DNA of 22,995 nt from Streptomyces sp. NRRL F-4489 (GTDB taxonomy: Bacteria > Actinomycetota > Actinomycetes > Streptomycetales > Streptomycetaceae): NCBI RefSeq assembly GCF_001509485.1, contig NZ_LLZI01000292.1, forward strand, positions 1-22,995, read 5' to 3'. The notes under the pieces are model-generated. The model worked only from the letters and a program-made list of their open reading frames with translations. It searched no databases and was not told the DNA's origin. Below, one piece after another: positions 1 through 7,315 of this stretch. The translations under genes and the position numbers were made by a program. Numbering within the stretch: the stretch's first letter is position 1; each line of letters begins with the position of its first letter.

Positions 1-24
1 GCCGTAGGGGGCGCTCGAACGGAG

Positions 25-86
25 CCCGTAGGGGACACGAAGCCCCCCTGCGGGGCCCCAACCCAGCCGGACCGGCGAGTATTCCC
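25..86. repeat. Dispersed hairpin repeat, copy 1
   Basis: The element has a stem CCCGTAGGGG (25-34) pairing with CCCCTGCGGG (45-54) through one G-T wobble, followed by GGGGCCCCAAC and a conserved TATTCCC tail (80-86). Related copies lie at 12977-13062 and 13872-13934. A partial extra unit (CCGTAGGGGGCG, from base 2) precedes this copy, as it does in copy 2. Its position ahead of hemW, with the upstream gene out of view, fits a terminator of that gene. The conserved non-stem flanks suggest a repeat family rather than an ordinary terminator. Confidence 0.75.
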
Positions 87-139
87 AGCGCCCCAGGCCC
101 CCAGCACGCGCCCCGACCCACCCACCGCCCCGCATGCCG

Positions 140-145
140 GACAAT
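140..145 (+). promoter_or_regulatory. -10-like hexamer of a probable leaderless hemW transcript
   Basis: GACAAT lies 7 nt before the ATG at 153 and there is no Shine-Dalgarno sequence in between. The spacing fits transcription starting at the A of the start codon. This favours 153 over the in-frame ATG at 144, which overlaps the hexamer. No clear -35 is visible. Confidence 0.45.
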
Positions 146-152
146 GGACCCC

Positions 153-1385
153 ATGCCTTCCGCACTGCCAGACGGTGAGCCGATGCCCGAGGACGGGGCG
201 CTGCCCCGCCATGCGCTGACCGGCGCCGCCGAGCGCCCCCTCGGCTTCTATCTGCACGTGCCGTACTGCGCCACCCGCTGCGGCTACTGCGACTTCAACA
301 CCTACACCGCCAGCGAGCTGCGCGGCCCCGGCGGCGCCCTGGCCTCCCGCGAGACCTACGCCGACACCCTCATCGAAGAGGTCAGGCTCGCCCGCAAGGT
401 CCTGGGCGACGACCCCCGCCCCGTACGGACCGTCTTCGTCGGCGGCGGCACCCCCACCCTGCTGCCCGCCGCCGACCTCGGGCGGATGCTGGCCGCGCTG
501 CGCGACGAGTTCGGCCTGGCGCCCGACGCCGAGATCACCACCGAGGCCAATCCGGAGTCCGTCGATCCCCGCTACCTCGCCGAGCTGCGCGCGGCCGGCT
601 TCAACCGCGTCTCGTTCGGCATGCAGAGCGCCCGGCAGCACGTCCTGAAGATCCTCGACCGCACCCACACCCCGGGCCGCCCGGAAGCCTGCGTCGCCGA
701 GGCCCGCGCGGCCGGCTTCGACCACGTCAACCTCGACCTGATCTACGGCACCCCCGGCGAGTCCGACGACGACTGGCGCGCCTCCCTGGAGGCCGCCACC
801 GGCGCCGGTCCGGACCACATCTCCGCGTACGCGCTGATCGTCGAGGAGGGCACCCAGCTGGCCCGCCGGATCCGCCGCGGCGAGGTCCCGATGACCGACG
901 ACGACGTGCACGCCGACCGCTACCTCCTCGCCGAGGAGCACCTCACCGCCGCCGGCTACTCCTGGTACGAGGTCTCCAACTGGGCCACCACCGAGGCCGC
1001 CCGCTGCCGCCACAACGAGCTGTACTGGACCGGCGCCGACTGGTGGGGCGCCGGGCCGGGCGCGCACAGCCACGTCGGCGGCGTCCGCTGGTGGAACGCC
1101 AAGCACCCCGCCGCCTACGCCCAGGCGCTCGCCGAGGGCCGTTCACCGGGCGCGGGCCGGGAGGTGCTGGCCGAGGAGGACCGCCGCGTCGAGCGGATCC
1201 TCCTGGAGCTCCGCCTGGTCGCCGGCTGCCCCCTGGACCTGCTCGCGCCCGCCGGCGCCCGCGCGGCCGCCCGCGCCCTGGCGGACGGCCTCCTGCAGCC
1301 GGGCCCCTACGAGGCCGGCCGGGCCGTCCTGACCCTCCGCGGCCGCCTCCTGGCCGACGCGGTCGTACGCGACCTGGTGGACTGA
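153..1385 (+). CDS. hemW: HemW-type radical SAM protein (heme chaperone)
   Basis: A 410-residue radical SAM protein of the HemN/HemW family. The N-terminal CxxxCxxC motif (C39, C43, C46 in YCATRCGYC) binds the 4Fe-4S cluster that cleaves SAM, and a GGGTPT motif follows near residue 92. HemW proteins use this motif, whereas true coproporphyrinogen dehydrogenases (HemN) carry an extra Cys and longer N-terminal features. The family is thought to bind heme and deliver it to target enzymes. Length and position upstream of hrcA-dnaJ match the actinobacterial HemW group, long annotated as a coproporphyrinogen III oxidase-like enzyme. The start at 153 is preferred over 144 because 144 falls inside the -10-like hexamer. 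Gene identity is secure; the heme-chaperone role is inferred from the family. Confidence 0.93.
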   Translation: MPSALPDGEPMPEDGALPRHALTGAAERPLGFYLHVPYCATRCGYCDFNTYTASELRGPGGALASRETYADTLIEEVRLARKVLGDDPRPVRTVFVGGGTPTLLPAADLGRMLAALRDEFGLAPDAEITTEANPESVDPRYLAELRAAGFNRVSFGMQSARQHVLKILDRTHTPGRPEACVAEARAAGFDHVNLDLIYGTPGESDDDWRASLEAATGAGPDHISAYALIVEEGTQLARRIRRGEVPMTDDDVHADRYLLAEEHLTAAGYSWYEVSNWATTEAARCRHNELYWTGADWWGAGPGAHSHVGGVRWWNAKHPAAYAQALAEGRSPGAGREVLAEEDRRVERILLELRLVAGCPLDLLAPAGARAAARALADGLLQPGPYEAGRAVLTLRGRLLADAVVRDLVD

Positions 1386-1510
1386 CCCCGGCGACCTCAA
1401 CCGACGGCCCGACCGGAACCGACCGCCGCCCGGCGGACCGGGGCGGCGCACCGCGCCACGCCCCGTGGCCCGATAGCCACCGCCCCCGGGGCGCGTCAGC
1501 CCACGCCCCC

Positions 1511-1552
1511 GCTCAGTGCGTCAACGGCCCCTGGCTCAGTGCGTCAACGGCC
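1511..1552. repeat. 19-bp tandem duplication at a gene 3' end
   Basis: The sequence GCTCAGTGCGTCAACGGCC occurs at 1511-1529 and again at 1534-1552, a 23-bp period. The second copy contains the last codons and stop of the DUF1876 gene on the minus strand. The first lies just beyond the stop, so the gene end has been duplicated into the 3' untranslated region. Confidence 0.85.
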
Positions 1553-1811
1553 GCGACGTGCGCCCCGACGCCGTGTCGATCTCGTCATGCGCCTTGGTCA
1601 GCAGCTGCATCGCCAGGTCGTTGAGGGCCCTGGCCCCCGCGACCTCCTCGCCGACCCGGGGCTGATTCCCGTCGGCCGGGTGGCGGGTGGCATCACCATG
1701 GGCCCGCACCTCGGTCCCATCGGGCAGCCGCACCATCGCGGCGGCCCGGGTGCGGTGGGTGTCCTCCTCGAATTCCAGCTCGACATGCCATCCGACAGCG
1801 GTCTTCAACAT
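1536..1811 (-). CDS. DUF1876 (dsRBD-like) small protein
   Basis: A 91-residue acidic protein of the actinobacterial DUF1876 family (Rv2632c/Rv1738-like). Visible family features are an N-terminal strand WHVELEFEED, a central RLPDGTEVRAHGDATRHP block and a C-terminal helix GARALNDLAMQLLTKAHDEI. Mycobacterial relatives have a dsRBD-like fold compared with ribosome-hibernation factors, and some are induced in dormancy; no function is proven here. The start ATG at 1811 is set by a strong Shine-Dalgarno (GGAGGTGA) 5 nt upstream; the open frame continues further upstream but without a better start. The gene is convergent with hemW and followed by a short tandem duplication of its own end. Confidence 0.85.
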   Translation of the reverse strand: MLKTAVGWHVELEFEEDTHRTRAAAMVRLPDGTEVRAHGDATRHPADGNQPRVGEEVAGARALNDLAMQLLTKAHDEIDTASGRTSRPLTH

Positions 1812-1894
1812 GGCGGTCACCTCCGGAATCGCTGCTACCAGAGTGCGCTCACCACCGCCACCGCGCACCACAGGAAACGGCCCGCCCCGCCCCG

Positions 1895-2725
1895 CTACGC
1901 CCCCGGCGCCGTCACGAAGTCGATCAGCTCCTCCACCCGCCCCAGCAGCGCCGGCTCCAGATCCTTGTAGGACCGCACCCGGGACAGGATCCGCTGCCAG
2001 GCGGCACCCGTGTTCTCCGGCCAGCCCAGCGCCCGGCACACCCCGGTCTTCCAGTCCTGGCCGCGCGGCACCTCCGGCCACGCCGCGATCCCCACCGACG
2101 ACGGTTTCACCGCCTGCCAGACGTCGATGTACGGGTGGCCGACGACCAGCGCGTGCGCCCCGGTGACCTGCGCCGCGATCCGGGACTCCTTGGAACCGGG
2201 CACGAGGTGGTCCACCAGGACACCGAGGCGCGCGTCCGGCCCCGGGGCGAAGGCGTCCACGATCGCCGGGAGGTCGTCGATGCCCTCCAGGTACTCCACC
2301 ACGACCCCCTCGATCCGGAGGTCATCGCCCCAGACCCGCTCCACCAGCTCGGCGTCGTGCCGGCCCTCCACGTAGATGCGCCCGGCCCGCGCCACCCGGG
2401 CGCGCGCCCCGGGGACCGCGAGCGAACCGGACGCCGTCCGCGCCGGCCCGCTCGGCTCCGGCCGGCTGCGCGGCCGTACGAGGGTGACGGGCCGCCCCTC
2501 CAGGAGGAAGCCGCGCGGCGCCATCGGGAACACCCGCCGCTTCCCGAACCGGTCCTCCAGGGTGACGGTCAGACCCTCGGCGGTCTTCTCGCAGCCGATG
2601 ACCGCCCCGCAGTAGCCCGTCGTCACCTCCTCCACGACCAGCCCGGCGTCGGCCGGCACCTCGGGCACCGGCTTCGGCTTCTTCCAGGGCGGAGTGAGAT
2701 CGGAGCTGTACTGCCTGCTGCGCAT
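1895..2725 (-). CDS. DUF3097 family protein with TOPRIM-like C-terminal half
   Basis: A 276-residue actinobacterial protein recognised as DUF3097, a family commonly sited near hrcA. Residues 1-85 form a basic, compact N-terminal region (PPWKKPKP, then a strand-rich block ending in GRPVTLVRP). After a Pro/Ala/Arg linker, residues 115-210 show RIYVEGRHDAE (E120, D124), then LGVLVDHLVPGSKES (D172, G177) and ALVVGHPYIDVWQA. This order of a glutamate in a hydrophobic-EG motif followed by a strand ending in Asp and then Gly resembles TOPRIM domains such as those of RNase M5 and DnaG, although the second Asp of the usual DxD is replaced here. No function is established. The start ATG at 2725 has a weak AGGGAAG upstream. 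The gene lies downstream of, and in the same direction as, the MBL gene, separated by 209 bp. Confidence 0.88.
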   Translation of the reverse strand: MRSRQYSSDLTPPWKKPKPVPEVPADAGLVVEEVTTGYCGAVIGCEKTAEGLTVTLEDRFGKRRVFPMAPRGFLLEGRPVTLVRPRSRPEPSGPARTASGSLAVPGARARVARAGRIYVEGRHDAELVERVWGDDLRIEGVVVEYLEGIDDLPAIVDAFAPGPDARLGVLVDHLVPGSKESRIAAQVTGAHALVVGHPYIDVWQAVKPSSVGIAAWPEVPRGQDWKTGVCRALGWPENTGAAWQRILSRVRSYKDLEPALLGRVEELIDFVTAPGA

Positions 2726-2729
2726 ACGT

Positions 2730-2831
2730 CTGCTTCCCTACGGACGGGTCCTGTTCCCCTGAGGGGACGGTTCTGACTGCTTTCCTACGGACGGTGCCGG
2801 AAGACTCGTACCGGTCCGGAAGACTCGTACC
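2730..2831. repeat. Two pairs of direct repeats upstream of the DUF3097 gene
   Basis: CCGGAAGACTCGTACC occurs at 2797-2812 and 2816-2831, a 19-bp tandem period. A separate pair reads GTCCGTAGGRAAGCAG on the minus strand, once just before the DUF3097 start (containing its AGGGAAG) and once about 45 bp further upstream (around 2776-2794). They sit in the only promoter-sized gap before that gene and could be operator sites or duplicated leader sequence. Confidence 0.7.
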
Positions 2832-2934
2832 AGTAATGGCCGGGCGCGTACGAGCGGCACCGGTAGGGACGAGTAGGGGCGAGCGCCACCGGGCGCGTAC
2901 GGGTGCGGCTCGTCCCGGAGACGCCCGTCCGCCC

Positions 2935-3672
2935 CTACACCGCCCCCGCCACCCCGAACCGCCCCGCCAGCGCCTCCCGCTGCGCCCGCACGAAGGCCGC
3001 GTCGACCACCGCCCCGTGCCCCGGTACGTACCGCGCGTCCTCGCCGCCCAGGGCCAGCAGCCGGTCCAGCGCCGCCGGCCAGCGGCGGGGCACGGCGTCC
3101 GGGCCCGCCTGGGGTTCGCCGGACTCCTCCACCAGGTCGCCGCAGAAGACGACCTCCCGTTCACCGGGGCCGCCGGGCACCAGGACGGCCAGGTCGTGCG
3201 CGGTGTGCCCGGGGCCCACGTTGGCCAGCAGCACCTCGCGGTCCCCGAGGCGGACGGTCAGCTGGCCGTGCACATGGTGGTGCGGGGAGACGAGCAGGTC
3301 GGCGGCCTCGGCGGCGGCGTCCCGGTCCACGCCGTGCCGGACCGCGTCGTGCCGCAGCGCGTCCTTGCCGTGCCGCAGCAGCTCGCCCACCCCGGCCGCG
3401 CCGAACACCTCCACGCCCGCGAAGGCCGCCGTCCCCAGGACGTGGTCGAAGTGCGGATGGGTCAGCGCGATATGCGTCACATCGCGGCCGAGCACCGCGC
3501 GGACCGTCCGCCGCAGCTCCGCGCCGTCCCGGAGGGTCGGACCGGTGTCGACGAGCAGTACGCCGCCGGAGCCGGCGACCACCCCGACCGTCTCGTCCCA
3601 GCCGGGCATCCGGCGGCGGGCGACCCCCGTGCCGAGCCGCTCCCAGCCCGCCTCTTCCCACGTCGTACGCAT
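2935..3672 (-). CDS. MBL-fold metallo-hydrolase
   Basis: A 245-residue metallo-beta-lactamase-fold protein with a complete metal-binding set: THPHFDH (HxHxDH), a third-site His in GPGHTAHDL, Asp in FCGDLV and His in VPGHG. The family includes thioesterases, glyoxalases and lactonases that use two metal ions; the substrate cannot be told from sequence. There is no signal peptide, so it is probably cytoplasmic. The ATG at 3672 has no Shine-Dalgarno, but TAGCTT lies 6 nt upstream, suggesting a leaderless mRNA. It is divergent from hrcA, with 265 bp between the two starts. An alternative long minus-strand frame over the same DNA is a GC-rich shadow. Confidence 0.9.
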   Translation of the reverse strand: MRTTWEEAGWERLGTGVARRRMPGWDETVGVVAGSGGVLLVDTGPTLRDGAELRRTVRAVLGRDVTHIALTHPHFDHVLGTAAFAGVEVFGAAGVGELLRHGKDALRHDAVRHGVDRDAAAEAADLLVSPHHHVHGQLTVRLGDREVLLANVGPGHTAHDLAVLVPGGPGEREVVFCGDLVEESGEPQAGPDAVPRRWPAALDRLLALGGEDARYVPGHGAVVDAAFVRAQREALAGRFGVAGAV

Positions 3673-3678
3673 ACCGAG

Positions 3679-3684
3679 AAGCTA
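3679..3684 (-). promoter_or_regulatory. -10 hexamer of a probable leaderless MBL transcript
   Basis: On the minus strand TAGCTT (TANNNT) ends 6 nt before the ATG at 3672, with no ribosome binding site between. No -35 matching TTGAC is seen. Confidence 0.45.
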
Positions 3685-3825
3685 GCGTCCCGGCGAGGGC
3701 GGTGCCCGGCGGCCGGCGGGAACGGCGACCGGGCGGCGCCCGCGCGCGCCCCGAACGCGCCCGGCGGCGGGCCCCGGCACGGGTCGCGGGCGGCGCCACG
3801 GGGTAAGGGACCGGTGCGCCCGCCC

Positions 3826-3856
3826 TTGCCGTATCCGCGCCGCCCGGCCGTACACT
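3826..3856 (+). promoter_or_regulatory. Candidate hrcA-dnaJ promoter
   Basis: TTGCCG (3826-3831) and TACACT (3851-3856) resemble a housekeeping -35/-10 pair, with a somewhat long 19-bp spacer. Transcription would start around 3863, immediately before or inside the CIRCE repeat, an arrangement that would let HrcA block initiation or clearance. Confidence 0.5.
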
Positions 3857-3866
3857 GGCTCCGGGT

Positions 3867-3893
3867 CTGGCACTCGGCCCATGTGAGTGCCAG
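3867..3893 (+). promoter_or_regulatory. CIRCE operator (HrcA binding site)
   Basis: CTGGCACTC-N9-GAGTGCCAG is a perfect 9-bp inverted repeat with a 9-bp spacer. The inner GCACTC/GAGTGC is the diagnostic core of CIRCE (consensus TTAGCACTC-N9-GAGTGCTAA). It lies 45 bp before the hrcA start and just downstream of the candidate -10, so HrcA very probably represses its own operon, with dnaJ, until heat stress. Confidence 0.95.
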
Positions 3894-3937
3894 AGAAGGT
3901 GACGACACGGCGGGACGGCCGAGTGGAGGTGCGCGGG

Positions 3938-4954
3938 ATGCTCAGTGAACGCAGGCTCGAAGTGCTGCGCGCCATCGTCCAGGACTACGTCGGGACGGAG
4001 GAGCCGGTCGGCTCCAAGGCGCTCACCGAGCGGCACAAGCTGGGCGTCTCCCCGGCCACCGTACGCAACGACATGGCCGCCCTGGAGGACGAGGGCTACA
4101 TCGCCCAGCCGCACACCAGCGCCGGGCGCATCCCGACCGACAAGGGCTATCGCCTCTTCGTCGACAAGCTCGCCGGGGTGAAGCCGCTGTCCGGCCCCGA
4201 GCGCCGCGCGATCCAGAATTTCCTCGACGGCGCCGTCGACCTGGACGACGTGGTGGGCCGCACGGTCCGGCTGCTGGCGCAGCTGACCCGGCAGGTCGCC
4301 GTGGTGCAGTACCCGTCCCTGACGCGCTCCACGGTCCGCCACGTCGAGCTGCTGGCGCTGGCCCCGGCCCGGCTGATGCTGGTGCTGATCACCGACACCG
4401 GACGGGTCGAGCAGCGGCTGGTGGACTGCCAGACGCCGTTCGGCGAGACGTCCCTGGCGGACCTGCGGGCCCGGCTCAACAGCCGGGTCGTCGGCCGCCG
4501 TTTCGCGGACGTCCCGCAGCTGGTGCAGGATCTTCCGGAATCCTTCGAACAGGACGACCGCGCCACCGTCTCGACAGTACTGTCGGTGTTGCTGGAGACT
4601 CTGGTGGAGGAGACCGAAGAGCGGCTGATGATCGGCGGCACCGCCAATCTCACGCGCTTCGGGCATGATTTCCCCCTGACCATCCGGCCGGTGCTGGAAG
4701 CCCTTGAGGAGCATGTGGTGCTGCTCAAGCTGCTGGGGGAGGCCAAGGACTCGGGCATGACCGTACGGATCGGGCATGAGAATGCTCACGAGGGCCTGAC
4801 GTCCACCTCGGTCGTCACCGTCGGCTACGGTTCGGGCGACGAAGCCGTCGCGAAATTGGGCGTGGTCGGACCGACCCGCATGGACTACCCCGGAACGATG
4901 GGAGCGGTACGCGCAGTGGCACGTTACGTCGGACAGATCCTGGCGGAGTCGTAA
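3938..4954 (+). CDS. hrcA: Heat-inducible transcription repressor HrcA
   Basis: A 338-residue HrcA. The N-terminal winged helix (residues 1-75) starts [14 protein letters not shown] and carries the conserved [18 protein letters not shown] and [14 protein letters not shown] motifs. The rest matches the dimerisation and inserted domains, including the IGGTANL block near residue 230. HrcA binds CIRCE, and the GroEL system usually modulates its folding and activity. The ATG at 3938 is chosen because GGAGGT lies 8 nt upstream and family members start here. An in-frame ATG at 3887 would add 17 residues but falls within the CIRCE element. The TAA stop is directly followed by the dnaJ GTG, giving one operon. 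Confidence 0.97.
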   Translation: MLSERRLEVLRAIVQDYVGTEEPVGSKALTERHKLGVSPATVRNDMAALEDEGYIAQPHTSAGRIPTDKGYRLFVDKLAGVKPLSGPERRAIQNFLDGAVDLDDVVGRTVRLLAQLTRQVAVVQYPSLTRSTVRHVELLALAPARLMLVLITDTGRVEQRLVDCQTPFGETSLADLRARLNSRVVGRRFADVPQLVQDLPESFEQDDRATVSTVLSVLLETLVEETEERLMIGGTANLTRFGHDFPLTIRPVLEALEEHVVLLKLLGEAKDSGMTVRIGHENAHEGLTSTSVVTVGYGSGDEAVAKLGVVGPTRMDYPGTMGAVRAVARYVGQILAES

Positions 4955-6091
4955 GTGGCGACGGACTACTACGCGGTCCTGGGCGTGCGGCGGGATGCCT
5001 CGCAGGACGAGATCAAGAAGGCGTTCCGGCGGCTGGCCCGCGAGCTGCACCCGGACGTGAATCCCGACCCGAAGACCCAGGAGCGGTTCAAGGAGATCAA
5101 CGCCGCTTACGAGGTGCTGTCGGACCCGCAGAAGAAGCAGGTCTACGACCTCGGCGGCGACCCGCTCTCGCAGTCCGGCGGGGCCGGCGGCGCGGGCGGC
5201 TTCGGCGCGGGCTTCGGGAACTTCTCCGACATCATGGACGCCTTCTTCGGCACGGCCTCGCAGCGCGGCCCGCGCTCGCGGACCCGCCGCGGCCAGGACG
5301 CCATGATCCGCCTCGACGTGGAGCTGAGCGAGGCCGCGTTCGGGACGACCAAGGAGATCCAGGTCGACACCGCCGTGGTCTGCACGACCTGCAGCGGCGA
5401 GGGCGCGGCGCCCGGCACCTCCGCGCAGACCTGCGACATGTGCCGCGGCCGCGGTGAGGTCTCGCAGGTCACCCGGTCCTTCCTCGGCCAGGTCATGACC
5501 TCCCGGCCCTGCCCGCAGTGCCAGGGCTTCGGCACGGTCGTCCCCACACCGTGCCCGGAGTGCGCCGGCGACGGGCGGATCCGCTCGCGCCGCACCCTGA
5601 CCGTCAAGATCCCCGCCGGTGTCGACAACGGCACCCGCATCCAGCTGGCCGGCGAGGGCGAGGTCGGCCCCGGCGGCGGCCCGGCCGGCGACCTCTACGT
5701 GGAGATCCACGAGCTGCCCCACCCGGTGTTCCAGCGGCGCGGCGACGATCTGCACTGCACGGTCACCATCCCGATGACGGCGGCGGCGCTGGGCACCAAG
5801 TGCCCGCTGGAGACGCTGGACGGCATGGAGGAGGTCGACGTCCGGCCCGGTACGCAGTCCGGCCAGTCGATCCCGCTGCACGGCCGCGGTGTGACGCATC
5901 TGCGCGGCAACGGCCGGGGCGACCTGATCGTCCACGTCGAGGTGCAGACGCCCAGCAAGCTCGACCCCGAGCAGGAGGAACTCCTCCGCCGCCTCGCCAA
6001 GCTGCGCGGCGAGGAACGGCCCCAGGGCCAGTTCCAGCCCGGGCAGCAGGGGCTGTTCTCGCGGCTGAAGGACGCCTTCAACGGGCGGTAG
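4955..6091 (+). CDS. dnaJ: Chaperone protein DnaJ (second actinobacterial copy, DnaJ2 type)
   Basis: A 378-residue type I Hsp40 co-chaperone that stimulates DnaK ATPase and binds unfolded protein. It has a J domain (1-68) with HPD at 32-34, a Gly/Phe-rich linker (74-100), a zinc domain with four CxxCxGxG repeats (Cys pairs 143/146, 160/163, 186/189, 200/203) and a C-terminal substrate-binding region. All zinc ligands and the HPD motif are intact. The GTG start abuts the hrcA stop with no gap, implying translational coupling and CIRCE/HrcA control. Linkage to hrcA rather than to dnaK-grpE identifies it as the DnaJ2-type paralogue; a dnaK-linked copy would be expected elsewhere in the genome. 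Confidence 0.97.
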   Translation: MATDYYAVLGVRRDASQDEIKKAFRRLARELHPDVNPDPKTQERFKEINAAYEVLSDPQKKQVYDLGGDPLSQSGGAGGAGGFGAGFGNFSDIMDAFFGTASQRGPRSRTRRGQDAMIRLDVELSEAAFGTTKEIQVDTAVVCTTCSGEGAAPGTSAQTCDMCRGRGEVSQVTRSFLGQVMTSRPCPQCQGFGTVVPTPCPECAGDGRIRSRRTLTVKIPAGVDNGTRIQLAGEGEVGPGGGPAGDLYVEIHELPHPVFQRRGDDLHCTVTIPMTAAALGTKCPLETLDGMEEVDVRPGTQSGQSIPLHGRGVTHLRGNGRGDLIVHVEVQTPSKLDPEQEELLRRLAKLRGEERPQGQFQPGQQGLFSRLKDAFNGR

Positions 6092-6118
6092 GGGCTCGCC
6101 CCGGTAGCGGCCGGGGGT

Positions 6119-6195
6119 CCGGGGGTTGTCCCCCGGGTGGGCACAGCGCGTTACCGGCGGGGCCGGGCCGGGGCATCCCCCGGCCCGGCCCCGCC
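6119..6195 (+). terminator. Tandem terminator hairpins after dnaJ
   Basis: Two perfect hairpins follow dnaJ. The first is CCGGGGG-TTGT-CCCCCGG (6119-6136). The second has an 18-bp perfect stem (6156-6173 with 6178-6195) closed by a CATC tetraloop. There is no T-tract, as is usual for high-GC actinobacterial terminators. They isolate the heat-shock operon from the following gene. Confidence 0.85.
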
Positions 6196-6223
6196 CCGTT
6201 TCGGGCCCCGGCGCCCGGCGTGA

Positions 6224-6229
6224 CACGAT
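6224..6229 (+). promoter_or_regulatory. -10-like hexamer before nitronate monooxygenase
   Basis: CACGAT ends 6 nt before the ATG at 6236 and no Shine-Dalgarno is present, the arrangement expected of a leaderless mRNA. Confidence 0.4.
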
Positions 6230-6235
6230 GTGGGC

Positions 6236-7315
6236 ATGCCCACCGCGCTCACCGATCTGTGCCGCTATCCCATCGTGCAGGCCCCGATGGCGGGCGGCGG
6301 TTCCGGCCCCGAGCTGGCCGCCGCCGTCTGCGAGGCGGGCGGCCTCGGCTTCCTCGCCGCCGGCTACAAAACCGCCGACGGCATGTACCAGGAGATCAAA
6401 CGGCTGCGCGCGCTGACCGGCCGCCCCTTCGGCGTCAACCTCTTCATGCCGCAGCCGCCGCTGGCCGACACCTCCGCCGTCGAGGTCTACCGCGAGCAGC
6501 TGGCCGGCGAGGCCGCCTGGTACGACACCGAGCTGGGCGATATCAACGGCTCCAGCGACGACGGCTACGAGGCCAAACTCGCGATCCTCCGCGACGACCC
6601 CGTACCGCTGGTCTCGTTCACCTTCGGCTGCCCCACCCGCGCGGTCCTCACCGCGTTCGCCGAGCTGGGGACGTACACCGTCGTCACCGTCACCACCGCC
6701 GCCGAGGCGCAGGACGCGCAGCAGGCGGGCGCGGACGCGGTGTGCGTGCAGGGCGTCGAGGCCGGCGGCCACCAGGGCACCCACCGGGACGACCCGCACG
6801 CCGACGGCACCGGTTCCGGGCTGGGGCTGCTGGCCCTCATCGGGCAGGTGCGGGAGGCCGTGCGGATCCCGGTGATCGCCGCGGGCGGGCTGATGCGCGG
6901 CGCGCAGATCGCCGCGGTGCTGGCCGCCGGCGCGTCGATGGCCCAGCTGGGCACCGCGTTCCTGGCCACCCCGGAGTCCGGCGCCAACCCGCTGCACAAG
7001 CAGGCGCTGACCAACCCCCTGTACACACATACCGAGTTGACCCGGGCGTTCTCCGGGCGGCCGGCCCGCGGCCTGGTCAACCGCTTCCTGCGGGAGCACG
7101 GCCCGTACGCCCCCGCCGCCTACCCGGCCGTGCACTACCTCACCTCCCCGGTCCGCAAGGCCGCCGCCAAGGCCGGCGACGCCCAGGGCCTCAACCTCTG
7201 GGCGGGGCAGGGCCACCGGCTCGCGCGGGAGATGCCCGCCGGGCAGCTGGTGGCGGTGCTGGCGGCCGAACTGGACGCCGCGCGCGCCGCGTTGGGGGCA
7301 GGTGGGGCGCTGTGA
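6236..7315 (+). CDS. Nitronate monooxygenase (NPD-like flavoprotein)
   Basis: A 359-residue TIM-barrel FMN enzyme of the 2-nitropropane dioxygenase/nitronate monooxygenase family. Seen: the N-terminal PIVQAPMAGG loop, GGLGFLAAGY, the VEAGGHQGTH segment whose His corresponds to the conserved GGHxG, and the FMN-phosphate region IPVIAAGGLMRG followed by GASMAQLGTAFL. The family oxidises alkyl nitronates such as propionate-3-nitronate with O2, and some members act as enoyl reductases, so the exact substrate is uncertain. ATG 6236 is preferred over GTG 6230, which adds two residues and sits next to the -10-like hexamer. Its stop overlaps the rsmE start by 3 bases, so the two are co-translated. Confidence 0.88.
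   Translation: MPTALTDLCRYPIVQAPMAGGGSGPELAAAVCEAGGLGFLAAGYKTADGMYQEIKRLRALTGRPFGVNLFMPQPPLADTSAVEVYREQLAGEAAWYDTELGDINGSSDDGYEAKLAILRDDPVPLVSFTFGCPTRAVLTAFAELGTYTVVTVTTAAEAQDAQQAGADAVCVQGVEAGGHQGTHRDDPHADGTGSGLGLLALIGQVREAVRIPVIAAGGLMRGAQIAAVLAAGASMAQLGTAFLATPESGANPLHKQALTNPLYTHTELTRAFSGRPARGLVNRFLREHGPYAPAAYPAVHYLTSPVRKAAAKAGDAQGLNLWAGQGHRLAREMPAGQLVAVLAAELDAARAALGAGGAL

Noticed and set aside
3161..7216. A 1351-codon open frame on the minus strand
   Set aside because: It runs antisense to hrcA, dnaJ and nitronate monooxygenase, all of which show full family motifs. Its translation is a Gly/Ala/Arg-rich composition without domains, typical of high-GC shadow frames.
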